A DNA stretch of 22,635 nt from Candidatus Woesearchaeota archaeon (GCA_019322475.1 JAHWIN010000083.1:1-22635), one strand, 5' to 3'. Positions 14,569 through 21,547 are shown, numbered from the stretch's first letter. Notes: generated by a model from the letters alone, not told the origin. Translations and numbers: made by a program.

Positions 14569-16341
14569 TTACAGGCTATTAGTGTGGTGGTTTGGGTGCT
14601 CATGGCCTATGCTCTTCCTGTGCTTCAGCTCCCTGATATGGCTTAGCTTGTTCTCAACCACCTTTCTGGAGTTGTTGCTGAATTTCTCTATCAGCGTGGA
14701 TACATGCTCCCCTCCAAGGAAATGAGGGAGGATGACGTAATCTGCCCCTGAAGCATAAAGGTTCAGCGCCTTTCCCACCTCTGAAGATGTAACATATATA
14801 ACTGCATCCTTGTTTGACTGCCTTGCTTTCTCTATTATCAGCTTGTTGACCTTGCTGCTGGGTATCGTTGAGATGACTATCTTAGCTTCGTCAAAGGGGA
14901 GCCTCTCCAGCAGGTCAATGTCACCTGCATCCCCATACAGGCACGATATTTTTTTTCTTATGAGCATCTTAAGTATCTCAGGGTTATAGTCTATGACAAG
15001 CATCTTTTTTCCCATATTTTTTATAGTCTTTGATATGCTATAGCCTATCCTATTGTGCCCTATAAGGATAACCTCTGTCTTTCTTTTTCTTGGAAGGTAT
15101 TCCAGCTGCTCATACCCTTCTGTAAGCCTGTCAAAAGGCCTTAACAGCCCCCTGAACCGGGAGTAGAGGCTGTTTTCAAACTTTATGAAATAAGAGGTTA
15201 TCACCATCGTTATTATAGCTACAAGGATAGTGAGGGTAAATATGCTTCCCGATACGTGGCCTAACATCATCCCCTGGCTGACTATGATCAATGAGAATTC
15301 GGATATCTGGGCAAGTGATATAGATGCCATGAAGCTTACCCTTCTCTTATAGCCGAAGAAAGAGCATAAGAACATGGTTATGAGGGGCTTAATCAGTATA
15401 GCAAGGGTGATAAGGATAAAGAGCAGGGGCAGTATGCTGGTTATCTGGTTAAGCATAAGGTTCATGCCAAGAGATACGAAAAAGATAGTTGCAAAGAAAT
15501 CCCTGAGGGGCCTTACCCGCCCTATTATAGCGAAATTATAAGGCAGGTTAGCTAAGCTTAATCCTGCAAGAAAAGCGCCTATGGCTATCGAGAACTTAAG
15601 GTAGTATGCTGCTATAGACAATAAAAAGCAGGCAGATATGGAGACAAGAAACAGAAGCTCCTGGCTTTTTGCAGCAGTCTTAAAGACTGAGGGGAATATA
15701 AAATTTGTCAAGGCTAAAGCTGCCAATAAAAGCAGGCCTCCCTTGAAGAGAGCAAGGACGACAGCCACAAATGAGTTCCCCCCTAACGATGTAAGTATGG
15801 AAAGGGCAAGTATCGCCAGGATGTCTTCCATCAGGAGGATGCCCACTATTATCCTTCCATGAAGGGTGTCAAGCCCTTTTTTGTCAGATATCAGCTTGAC
15901 CACTATCATGGTCGAGCTGAACGCTATTATTATCCCTATATATGCTGCCTCCATGGAGGTAAAGCCCAGGATCAGGGATATGATAAAGCCTATGCTGAAC
16001 ATCGATACGCTTTTTATGGTCCCTCCGAGGCCTGAAACGACGGCAACGTTCTTAAGCTTCTTAAGGTCCATCTCAAGCCCTACGATAAACAGGAGGAAGG
16101 CTATCCCTATCTCAGAAAGCGTCGTTATAAGCTCTTTGTTGGTTATAAGGCCGTAGAGCGGGCCTATCAGAAGCCCTGTGATTATGTAAGCAGGTATCAT
16201 TGGCTGCTTCAGCTTTTTCGCTATAAACGCAAATAATGTAGCTATTATGAGTATCAGGCCGATCTCAAAGAATACATCGTTGGTATGGGCCCCTATAAGC
16301 ATATTCCCTATCTTTGGAGCCAGCTGAAGCAAGGCATTCAT
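14569..16341 (-). CDS. CPA2-family cation/proton antiporter with RCK (TrkA-N) domain
   Basis: This is a KefB/KefC-type membrane protein of 590 aa. About twelve hydrophobic segments span residues 23-390. The ion-binding aspartate is D173 in MEDILAI, where the usual Gln-Asp pair of CPA2 proteins is Glu-Asp. FLLFIVGLEMDL at 82-93 and FFVSLGMNL at 287-295 are other family hallmarks. Residues ~422-540 are a Rossmann RCK domain with a relaxed nucleotide loop (LIGHNRIG), then IDYNPE and LYGDAGD. The last ~25 residues are histidine-rich. It exchanges Na+ or K+ for protons, gated by nucleotide binding. The ATG overlaps the stop of an AbrB-like gene (ATGA), so the two are made together and the small protein probably controls the operon. 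Confidence 0.92.
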   Translation of the reverse strand: MNALLQLAPKIGNMLIGAHTNDVFFEIGLILIIATLFAFIAKKLKQPMIPAYIITGLLIGPLYGLITNKELITTLSEIGIAFLLFIVGLEMDLKKLKNVAVVSGLGGTIKSVSMFSIGFIISLILGFTSMEAAYIGIIIAFSSTMIVVKLISDKKGLDTLHGRIIVGILLMEDILAILALSILTSLGGNSFVAVVLALFKGGLLLLAALALTNFIFPSVFKTAAKSQELLFLVSISACFLLSIAAYYLKFSIAIGAFLAGLSLANLPYNFAIIGRVRPLRDFFATIFFVSLGMNLMLNQITSILPLLFILITLAILIKPLITMFLCSFFGYKRRVSFMASISLAQISEFSLIIVSQGMMLGHVSGSIFTLTILVAIITMVITSYFIKFENSLYSRFRGLLRPFDRLTEGYEQLEYLPRKRKTEVILIGHNRIGYSISKTIKNMGKKMLVIDYNPEILKMLIRKKISCLYGDAGDIDLLERLPFDEAKIVISTIPSSKVNKLIIEKARQSNKDAVIYVTSSEVGKALNLYASGADYVILPHFLGGEHVSTLIEKFSNNSRKVVENKLSHIRELKHRKSIGHEHPNHHTNSL

Positions 16342-16481
16342 TTTTTTATCTGAAGTATAAACCCCTCCTTGTGTTTCTTGAACTCAACATCCATCCCTTT
16401 CTTAAGGCCCTCATATTCAGCCAGCCTTTTAGGTATAGTGAGGACCAGCTGGCCGGAGTAAAATTTTTGTATCTTTACCAT
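16338..16481 (-). CDS. AbrB/SpoVT-type DNA-binding protein, 47 aa, coupled to the antiporter
   Basis: The short frame encodes MVKIQKFYSGQLVLTIPKRL followed by a second half through GLKKGMDVEFK to FILQIKK. This is the swapped-hairpin AbrB fold: strand, then G-Q-L-V-L-T-I-P-K as the conserved core (usually QVTIPK), then a short helix and two strands. It contains essentially only this domain, so it must act as a dimer. The TGA overlaps the ATG of the antiporter gene. In many archaea such proteins are transcription regulators or antitoxin-like partners. The two ATACTAGTAT palindromes in its promoter are good candidates for its own binding sites (inference). Confidence 0.85.
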   Translation of the reverse strand: MVKIQKFYSGQLVLTIPKRLAEYEGLKKGMDVEFKKHKEGFILQIKK

Positions 16482-16530
16482 CTTGGCTTTTTTATGATCT
16501 GTGTTTTATTTTCCAGTTTTTCTTTATACT

Positions 16531-16603
16531 AAAATACTAGTATTTTTATTATTTTTTTTATTATTTTTTTAGTTATTTTGTATATAGTTAAATATACTAG
16601 TAT
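16531..16603 (-). promoter_or_regulatory. Paired ATACTAGTAT palindromes upstream of abrB-antiporter operon
   Basis: AAAATACTAGTATTTT at 16531-16546 is a perfect 16-bp palindrome. Its core ATACTAGTAT recurs at 16594-16603. Centres are exactly 60 bp apart, close to whole helical turns, and the DNA between is almost pure A/T. A TATA-like AGTATAAAG for the minus-strand operon lies next to the first copy at about 16521-16529. Confidence 0.6.
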
Positions 16604-16698
16604 TTAAAGGTTTCGTATTTTTGGTTTTATTAAATTGGAGCTATCTGAGAAACCCTATCGGTTTTAAACCATGCATATTTAGGCTTGTTTTCCAAAAG

Positions 16699-16752
16699 AT
16701 TTAAATATAGATGAGCTATCTCTATACATCATTCAAAATATTATGAGGGGTG
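16699..16752 (+). promoter_or_regulatory. Promoter and ribosome site of lsm-rpl37e
   Basis: CCAAAAGATTTAAATATAG contains a BRE-like stretch and TATA box at 16699-16710, about 54 nt before the ATG. The predicted leader carries GAGGGGTG at 16745-16752, so this operon, unlike several neighbours, uses a led mRNA with a Shine-Dalgarno. Confidence 0.65.
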
Positions 16753-16758
16753 TTTTTC

Positions 16759-16986
16759 ATGGCAGAAGTTTCAAGACCTTTAGATGCATTGAACAGGGCA
16801 AGGGATAAGAAGGTAATCGTAGAGCTAAAGAACCAAAAGCAGTATGTGGGGAACCTTAAGTCATTCGACATACACATTAATGTAGTCTTAGAGAATGCAG
16901 AAGAGAGGGAAAACGGAGAGGTAAAGAGGAAATTAGGCGTCATCTTCATAAGGGGGGACACCATAACAGTAATATCTCCTGAGTAG
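16759..16986 (+). CDS. Archaeal Lsm (Sm-like) RNA-binding protein
   Basis: The 75-residue Sm-fold protein has the Sm1 motif (DKKVIVELKNQKQYVGNL, then FDIHINVVL) and the Sm2 motif (LGVIFIRGDTITVISPE, with IRG the usual uridine-binding loop). Archaeal Lsm proteins assemble into heptameric rings that bind U-rich RNA and take part in RNA metabolism. The ATG at 16759 is chosen over an in-frame GTG at 16750 because GAGGGGTG lies 6 nt before the ATG and includes that GTG. It is followed after 13 nt by the L37e gene, a pairing common in archaea. Confidence 0.96.
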   Translation: MAEVSRPLDALNRARDKKVIVELKNQKQYVGNLKSFDIHINVVLENAEERENGEVKRKLGVIFIRGDTITVISPE

Positions 16987-16999
16987 GGCGGATTCTAAG

Positions 17000-17164
17000 A
17001 TGGGAAAAGGAACAGCATCCATGGGCAGCAAGTCTGGAAAGAAGAACATGATACATTGCAGGCGCTGCGGAAAAAGAACGTACCATATAAGGAAGAAGGC
17101 ATGCTCTTCCTGCGGCTACGGAAAGTCCTCTAAGATGAGAGGATACAGCTGGCAGAAGAAATAA
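17000..17164 (+). CDS. rpl37e: Large subunit ribosomal protein L37e (eL37)
   Basis: The 54-residue basic protein has a zinc ribbon CRRC at residues 20-23 and CSSC at 35-38, the start MGKGTASMGSKSGKK, and an end WQKK, all characteristic of archaeal L37e. It belongs to the large ribosomal subunit and binds 23S rRNA. It is the second gene of the lsm operon, and GGGCGGAT lies before its ATG. It is short, but every signature residue is present. Confidence 0.97.
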   Translation: MGKGTASMGSKSGKKNMIHCRRCGKRTYHIRKKACSSCGYGKSSKMRGYSWQKK

Positions 17165-17214
17165 GATTTGACCTATAACCTATCATCATGCATATCCTTT
17201 TACATGATTTTCTT

Positions 17215-17227
17215 CCCTCTGAGAGGG
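17215..17227. terminator. Small hairpin between convergent genes
   Basis: CCCTC at 17215-17219 pairs with GAGGG at 17223-17227 around TGA, 50 nt after the L37e stop and 30 nt after the end of the minus-strand lipoprotein gene. A bidirectional ending role is possible; no long T run follows. Confidence 0.35.
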
Positions 17228-17258
17228 CAATATGCTGGGTTTTATGCTGTAAGAAGAA

Positions 17259-17960
17259 TCAGCTCTCGTCACTTTCATTGAGCAGGGACCTTACCATAGC
17301 CTTGCAGGCGTTTTTTATCTCCCAATAGCTTGCACCATTACATATGGATTCATCCAGCTTTACCTGGGCTATCCTCTGGTAGCAGATATCTCCTATAGAT
17401 ACTGTTCTTGTTTTTTCGCAGAGCGACACATTCAATGTCTCTACTGCAATAAACCTTATGCACTTGTCATGAGTCAGTTCATCATATATGTAAGAGCAAT
17501 AGCCTGCATCAAGCAGGGCTCTTGATGTAGTGTCATAACATTCGTCTTTCTCTATGACATTAGCGACCTTGACACATAATTCAGGGTTGTCTGTGGATTC
17601 AGCAATGCCCTTATTGCAGACATCTGACCAGAACCCATCGGTTAACTGGCTGCATATTGATGCATCCTTTTTGGAGAGGGCTATCTTCGTCAAGCAGTAG
17701 TCTTTTGATTTGCTTTCTATGGTGACGCATATGGATTGATCATCTTTTTCTATCCCTATCTCTGCAATGCATGAATCTCTTACTATGGATGACTGTATGC
17801 TGCTGCAGGTTTCAAGCGAGCCTGTTTCCTTTGCAGCCTCAAGATAGCAGTCATCTATGTCTGCCTGTTCTTTTAGCTTGTCGCATGGGTGCTTAGGGGC
17901 ACAGCTTACTATCAGAACCAGGGCTGTTAGAATCACTATCAGTGTAAATGCTTTTTTCAT
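17259..17960 (-). CDS. Lipoprotein with eight 26-residue double-cysteine repeats
   Basis: The first 19 residues are a lipoprotein-type signal ending LIVS before C20, so the protein is probably tethered outside the membrane. After that, cysteines fall at 26, 38, 52, 64, 78, 89, 103, 115, 129, 141, 155, 167, 181, 193, 207 and 219. They form eight pairs with C-x11-C inside and C-x13-C between (one spacing is a residue short). Each unit looks like two short helices with a shared pattern (SIC, then D-x-C, then IA). The arrangement suggests a helical solenoid stapled by eight disulfides, probably a binding protein. A TATA element about 26 nt upstream suggests a leaderless mRNA. I do not recognise a named family. 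Confidence 0.82.
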   Translation of the reverse strand: MKKAFTLIVILTALVLIVSCAPKHPCDKLKEQADIDDCYLEAAKETGSLETCSSIQSSIVRDSCIAEIGIEKDDQSICVTIESKSKDYCLTKIALSKKDASICSQLTDGFWSDVCNKGIAESTDNPELCVKVANVIEKDECYDTTSRALLDAGYCSYIYDELTHDKCIRFIAVETLNVSLCEKTRTVSIGDICYQRIAQVKLDESICNGASYWEIKNACKAMVRSLLNESDES

Positions 17961-17981
17961 CGTCTTTTGGCAAATGCATCC

Positions 17982-17991
17982 TTATTTTAAC
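17982..17991 (-). promoter_or_regulatory. TATA element of the lipoprotein gene
   Basis: On the minus strand GTTAAAATAA lies about 26 nt before the ATG at 17960. That spacing predicts transcription starting at or very near the start codon. Confidence 0.5.
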
Positions 17992-17998
17992 TTATCAT

Positions 17999-18050
17999 CT
18001 CAGGCGCTGTCATCTAAACTACATGGCGGGCCATCCGGGCCCAGCCTGAG
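17999..18050 (-). ncRNA. GC-rich structured element after alba, possible RNA
   Basis: CTCAGGC at 17999-18005 and GCCTGAG at 18044-18050 form a perfect 7-bp outer stem. Inside, GGGCC at 18028-18032 pairs with GGCCC at 18038-18042. The element is clearly richer in G+C than its flanks and starts about 10 nt after the alba stop. No standard C/D or H/ACA boxes could be confirmed. It may be a 3' UTR structure, a terminator-like element or a small RNA. Confidence 0.4.
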
Positions 18051-18059
18051 CATATAATA

Positions 18060-18341
18060 TTACAGCCTGCTTAATGCTACCTCGATCGTGGAGACCCTTA
18101 CGTCCCTCCCTTCCTTGTTCTTAAACTCTTCAGAGTCTATCCTTATGTTCTTAACACCTACTTTCCCTTCAAGAAACCTTTTCGAGGCAACCTCTGCCAC
18201 ATCCACAGCCCTGGATATGAACTTGCCTCTTGCCTTCACTATCACTTCAGGCACATCCTTTGCCGTGAACTGCATCACAACCCCTGTGACATAGTTCATA
18301 AATGGCTTTCCGCCGATAAAGATACTGTTGTCTTCTGCCAT
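18060..18341 (-). CDS. albA: Alba chromatin protein
   Basis: The 93-residue protein has the Alba (Sac10b) fold. FIGGKPFMNYVTGVV at residues 8-22 contains the conserved lysine region that contacts nucleic acid. VIVKARGKFISRAVDVAEV follows, then RVSTIEVALSR at the end. Alba dimers coat DNA and bind RNA in archaea. The start is supported by GGAGGGAT 4 nt upstream and by a TATA box further up giving a ~50-nt leader. It is transcribed alone between apgM and the lipoprotein gene. High expression is expected from the strong ribosome site. Confidence 0.95.
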   Translation of the reverse strand: MAEDNSIFIGGKPFMNYVTGVVMQFTAKDVPEVIVKARGKFISRAVDVAEVASKRFLEGKVGVKNIRIDSEEFKNKEGRDVRVSTIEVALSRL

Positions 18342-18420
18342 TTGTATCCCTCCAAAATCACGTTGTTTTTGTATTTGCTTAAGTTCCTTTGTTTTGAAGT
18401 AGTCTTTTTAGATTTATAAA
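18342..18420 (-). promoter_or_regulatory. alba promoter and leader
   Basis: The minus strand carries TTTATAAATC at 18411-18420 as TATA box and GGAGGGAT at 18346-18353 as ribosome site. The implied leader is about 50 nt, long by the standard of this window. Confidence 0.65.
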
Positions 18421-18435
18421 GTTATCGCTCATCCC

Positions 18436-19635
18436 TCATTTCAGAAGGTTAGAGATAAATTCATCCCCCTTTATAATGCCATACTTCCCTTTCTTGCATG
18501 ATCCCTCATCCAGGCTTTGGACATCGTCTGCCTTTTCACCTGGCTTGCAGATCAGGAAAGGGACGTTTCCATGGACGTGTATCTTTAGCTTTACAGGCGT
18601 AAGATGGTCCGGCAGGATAGCTATGCAGACATCTTCGCTTATATCATGAAGAACATTTCGCAGGAGCCTCTTGTCAAAATCCTCTATAGCCTTTATCTTC
18701 AGCTTCAGGTCTCCTATATGGGATGCCTCATCCATGGCCTCAACATGCACATAGACGATATCATGATCCTTAAGCGCATCGATACAGGCTTTTGCTTTTC
18801 CTTCATAATTTGTATCCCAGAGCCCTGTAGCGCCTTTTACGCCAATGACATCAAAGCCTGCATATATGCCGAGGCCTTTGATCAGGTCTACAGCAGATAT
18901 GACAGCCCCTTTGAGCCCGTAGAGCTCCTGGAATGTTTTCATCTCCGGCTTTTTTCCGGGCGACCATGGCCATATGCTGTTGGCAGGATTTTTCCCTTCT
19001 TTGATTCTTTTGGCATTTACAGGATGATCTTTCAATATAGGCATGGAATCCATGACCATCTTGTTAAGCAGCCTGGCAGTCTCTTCTCCGTCAACTGACC
19101 TGGCTTTTACCATCAGCCTTGCTATGGGCTCTCCGGGGTGGTCATGAGGCGGGAAGCATTCTATATCTGTCGAGAACTTCTTTCCTTTCAGGACAAGGAG
19201 GTGCCTGTAGCTTATCCCAGGATAGAACCTGATAATGCTGCTTCCCAGGCTTTGGCCTATGGCTCTTATCAGCTCTTCTGATTCCCTGCCGGATATGTGG
19301 CCTGAGGAATAATCCTCTATCTTATTGTCCTTTACAGTTATAAGGTTGCACCTTAATGCAACATCCTTATTTTCCAGCTTAACGCCCATATTTGCAGCTT
19401 CAAGAACAGCCCTTCCCTGGCAGCATCTCTTGATGTCATAGCCAAGTATTGAAAGGTTTGCTGTGGCAGAATCCGGTTCCATGCCTTTAGGGACAGTCTC
19501 AAGAAGGCCGCACCTTCCTTTTTTTGCAATGCTGTCTATGTTAGGCTTATCTGCTGCCATCAAAGGCGTCTTTCCGCCAAGCTCATCGATAGGATGATCT
19601 GCTGCGCCGTCTATAAGGAATATTATGTATTTCAT
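18436..19635 (-). CDS. apgM: 2,3-bisphosphoglycerate-independent phosphoglycerate mutase (archaeal type)
   Basis: The 399-residue enzyme interconverts 3- and 2-phosphoglycerate in glycolysis and gluconeogenesis. It belongs to the alkaline-phosphatase superfamily. Visible motifs are FLIDGAAD at 6-13 with metal ligand D9; DSATANLSILGYD at 55-67, where S56 lines up with the phosphorylated serine; HVEAMDEASHIGD near 295-308; PDH at about 342-344; and HVHG near 353-356. Length matches the family. The ATG overlaps the TGA of the upstream KilA-N gene. It may also have its own TATA-like element at 19655-19672, inside the end of that gene, and a GGTTAGGA ribosome-like site. Coupling to a KilA-N gene is unusual for this housekeeping enzyme. 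Confidence 0.95.
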   Translation of the reverse strand: MKYIIFLIDGAADHPIDELGGKTPLMAADKPNIDSIAKKGRCGLLETVPKGMEPDSATANLSILGYDIKRCCQGRAVLEAANMGVKLENKDVALRCNLITVKDNKIEDYSSGHISGRESEELIRAIGQSLGSSIIRFYPGISYRHLLVLKGKKFSTDIECFPPHDHPGEPIARLMVKARSVDGEETARLLNKMVMDSMPILKDHPVNAKRIKEGKNPANSIWPWSPGKKPEMKTFQELYGLKGAVISAVDLIKGLGIYAGFDVIGVKGATGLWDTNYEGKAKACIDALKDHDIVYVHVEAMDEASHIGDLKLKIKAIEDFDKRLLRNVLHDISEDVCIAILPDHLTPVKLKIHVHGNVPFLICKPGEKADDVQSLDEGSCKKGKYGIIKGDEFISNLLK

Positions 19636-20126
19636 TTTTTGGTTCCTAACCTTTTAATATTTTTATTTTCGGTTAATAACTTCATCTGATGTATTGCTAT
19701 CTTATTTAACTTGATTAGCCTCCTATCTTGGGGTAAGTTCTCGTTAATGAATAGGGCATTTAAATTTTCTAGGTTAGAAAGGCATACTAACTGGGAAACA
19801 TTCGCATAATCCCTAATATTGCCCTTCTTCTCCTTATTATTCTCTCTCCATTCTTTAGCAGTTATTCCAACCCATTCTTTTACACTTATCTTATAATTGT
19901 GCAACCCCTCTTTACTTCTAATTGCGGCATATTCGCCATAATTAAAATTTGGGTTGTTTAAATGCTCCCAAATGCCCAGAAATTCCACTGTGTTTCTATT
20001 TCTGAGCCAGTCTGAAATAAAAAAATCACCATCTTTAGCTTTTAGCATATCAGTAATAGAAATATAATCCTCATTTTCTATATCCAGTATGGCGATTTCA
20101 GTTCCTTTTACGCTGATTTTGGTCAT
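19632..20126 (-). CDS. KilA-N domain protein, internally shortened
   Basis: Residues 1-86 are the N-terminal part of a KilA-N DNA-binding domain (YISITDM at 21-27, WLRNRNTVEFLGIWE at 40-54). Residues 87-164 match the conserved C-terminal part of the longer bacterial and phage-type members (TAKEWRENN, KGNIRDYANVSQLVCLSNLE, then NKIAIHQMK). The middle part of about 110 residues present in full-length relatives (~270 aa, including the GRYGGTYAH segment) is absent. The two halves are joined in frame at V86/G87, near 19868. The remaining fold may not bind DNA normally. The stop overlaps the apgM start. A TATA element lies at about 20180-20193. The gene is A+T-rich, which supports acquisition from a mobile source. 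Confidence 0.82.
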   Translation of the reverse strand: MTKISVKGTEIAILDIENEDYISITDMLKAKDGDFFISDWLRNRNTVEFLGIWEHLNNPNFNYGEYAAIRSKEGLHNYKISVKEWVGITAKEWRENNKEKKGNIRDYANVSQLVCLSNLENLNALFINENLPQDRRLIKLNKIAIHQMKLLTENKNIKRLGTKK

Positions 20127-20143
20127 TTTGCTGTCTTTTCCAT
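20123..20143 (-). other. Six-codon leader ORF overlapping the KilA-N start
   Basis: The minus strand reads ATG GAA AAG ACA GCA AAA TGA (MEKTAK), and its TGA overlaps the KilA-N ATG as ATGA. It would make the KilA-N start depend on re-initiation. With only six codons it may be chance. Confidence 0.3.
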
Positions 20144-20219
20144 GTTTATAGCCTATGTATGATGGTGTAATGAGGATTGATATTTAAATATTCCACTTTT
20201 TTGAGAATGATCTGTAAAA

Positions 20220-20780
20220 TTAGGCATAACCAATCCGCAATATAAGAATACTTGCTTCAAAAAAAGCAATTCTTAAAAGAAAGATTAAAAAAAGTATCAT
20301 TAGAGCAGTTTTAAACATAGTATTTTTTATTCTTAATTTTATTGATTCTACGATTAATGCAAGGAGGAATGATAAGAGAACATATTTTGATAGGTCAGCT
20401 AAGACCCTAGGCCAATATAAACTTCCTGACCCTAATATGCTTGCCATAAAACCAGCTGCGCCAAGTGTTCCAAAAGTCCATAATAATGCTTTTTCAATGG
20501 TAATTATTACCTGGCCCGGCTTATACTTATTTGCTATTATCTCTCCAATGATAAAGCTAAAAAAGAATATTATCATGAACTCAACCATTACGGGGAGTGT
20601 TTCAAAAATAAAATCTTCAAAAAAAAAATCTGGAAATAGAATTGTCCCCCTTAATACGCTACCTATGCCATCTATAAAATGGCTGGAAAAACCTAAGATT
20701 GAAGGGGTAACTACCAATAATAGTAGGAATAACAGTAATTTGTGGATATTTGGCTTGAGTATCTGCTTTAAACTAAACAT
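20220..20780 (-). CDS. Membrane protein, tandem paralog 1
   Basis: The 186-residue protein has about five hydrophobic segments: residues ~15-30, 62-82, 98-120, 130-145 and 158-178. The first segment ends SILGFSSHFID, and LSKYVLLSFLLALIVESI lies later. It starts MFSLKQILKPN, a lysine-proline opening that I associate with families of small archaeal membrane proteins. The paralog at 20985-21527 is identical over long runs (for example LKQILKPNIHKLLLFL). No catalytic or transport motif is visible, and I do not recognise a function. A TATA box at 20801-20814, about 27 nt before the ATG, predicts a leaderless mRNA. The C-terminus runs through RIGYA to a TAA. Confidence 0.8.
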   Translation of the reverse strand: MFSLKQILKPNIHKLLLFLLLLVVTPSILGFSSHFIDGIGSVLRGTILFPDFFFEDFIFETLPVMVEFMIIFFFSFIIGEIIANKYKPGQVIITIEKALLWTFGTLGAAGFMASILGSGSLYWPRVLADLSKYVLLSFLLALIVESIKLRIKNTMFKTALMILFLIFLLRIAFFEASILILRIGYA

Positions 20781-20800
20781 AAAGTGTTTTATGTTAGACG

Positions 20801-20818
20801 TAATATATAAAATTACCT
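20801..20818 (-). promoter_or_regulatory. Promoter of paralog 1
   Basis: The minus strand reads AGGTAATTTTATATATTA, a BRE/TATA combination about 27 nt from the ATG. The same sequence (last two bases differ) precedes paralog 2, so the promoter was copied with the gene. Confidence 0.65.
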
Positions 20819-20930
20819 AAAATCTTCATTTTCCGACCAATTAGGCCTACCTTTAAAATTATAAAGTTTTAAAGGTTTGGTAATTTTTGATTTTCAAACA
20901 ATCTCAGATTGGTGGAAAATGAGGATTTTA
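20809..20930. repeat. Nested inverted repeats between the tandem paralogs
   Basis: The outer arms at 20819-20841 and 20908-20929 match over about 22 bp with one mismatch and one extra base. AAAATTACC at 20809-20817 has its complement at 20879-20887. At the centre CCTTTAAAA at 20850-20858 and TTTTAAAGG at 20867-20875 form a perfect hairpin with an 8-nt loop. The outer arms are flanked by TA on both sides, like a small non-autonomous element. Confidence 0.65.
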
Positions 20931-20984
20931 TCATATTTACTCAGTTCCTTAGATATTATTCAAATAAACTTAGGCATAACCAAT

Positions 20985-21527
20985 CTATGATATAAGAACA
21001 CTTGCTTCAAAAAGAGCAATCATCAAAAGAGAAAATAAAAAAAATCCCATTAAGGCATATCTTAAAATACTCTCTTTTATCCTTAATCTTATCGATTCTA
21101 CAATCAATGCAAGGATGAATGATAAGAGAACGTACTTTGATAAATCAAATAGGACCTCCGGCTGATATAAACTTTGTGATCCTATTATACCTGCCATAAA
21201 AATAGCTATACCTAGGGTGCCAAAAACCAATATTAATGCTCTTTCTAAAGTGACTAATGCCGGACTAGGTTTATATTTGTTTGATATTATCTCTCCAATG
21301 ATAAAACTAGAAAAGAATATTAGTAGAAATTCAATCATTAAAATAAGGAATGTTAAAGTACCTTCAAGGTAAAATTCTGGAATAAAAATCCATACTCTTA
21401 ACTCGCTACCCATGCTATCTATAAAATGGCTGGAAAAACCTAAGATTGAAGGGGTAATTACCAACAATATCAGGAATAACAGCAATTTGTGGATATTTGG
21501 CTTGAGTATCTGCTTTAAAGTAAACAT
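20985..21527 (-). CDS. Membrane protein, tandem paralog 2 (C-terminus shortened by a stop)
   Basis: The 180-residue sister of the gene at 20220-20780 has the same N-terminus (MFTLKQILKPN), the same hydrophobic layout and the same LSKYVLLSF helix. It stops at a TAG where the sister has an arginine codon (CGG). The sister's remaining codons and TAA are nevertheless still present as an identical 16-base block (20220-20235 and 20970-20985). The truncation is therefore recent and costs only the last few residues, so the protein is probably still functional. Differences are concentrated in the loop after helix 1 and in the last helix. Function unknown. Confidence 0.8.
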   Translation of the reverse strand: MFTLKQILKPNIHKLLLFLILLVITPSILGFSSHFIDSMGSELRVWIFIPEFYLEGTLTFLILMIEFLLIFFSSFIIGEIISNKYKPSPALVTLERALILVFGTLGIAIFMAGIIGSQSLYQPEVLFDLSKYVLLSFILALIVESIRLRIKESILRYALMGFFLFSLLMIALFEASVLIS

Positions 21528-21547
21528 AATGTGTTTTATGTGAGATG

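Noticed and set aside
16314..16532. Plus-strand 72-aa frame over the antiporter start
   Set aside because: It is the antisense of the AbrB-like gene and antiporter start; the minus-strand 47-aa frame carries a clear AbrB core and ATGA coupling.
16650..16670. AAACC/GGTTT/AAACC half-sites in the lsm promoter region
   Set aside because: Arms of five bases in A/T-rich DNA are expected by chance, and no position relative to the TATA box makes them compelling.
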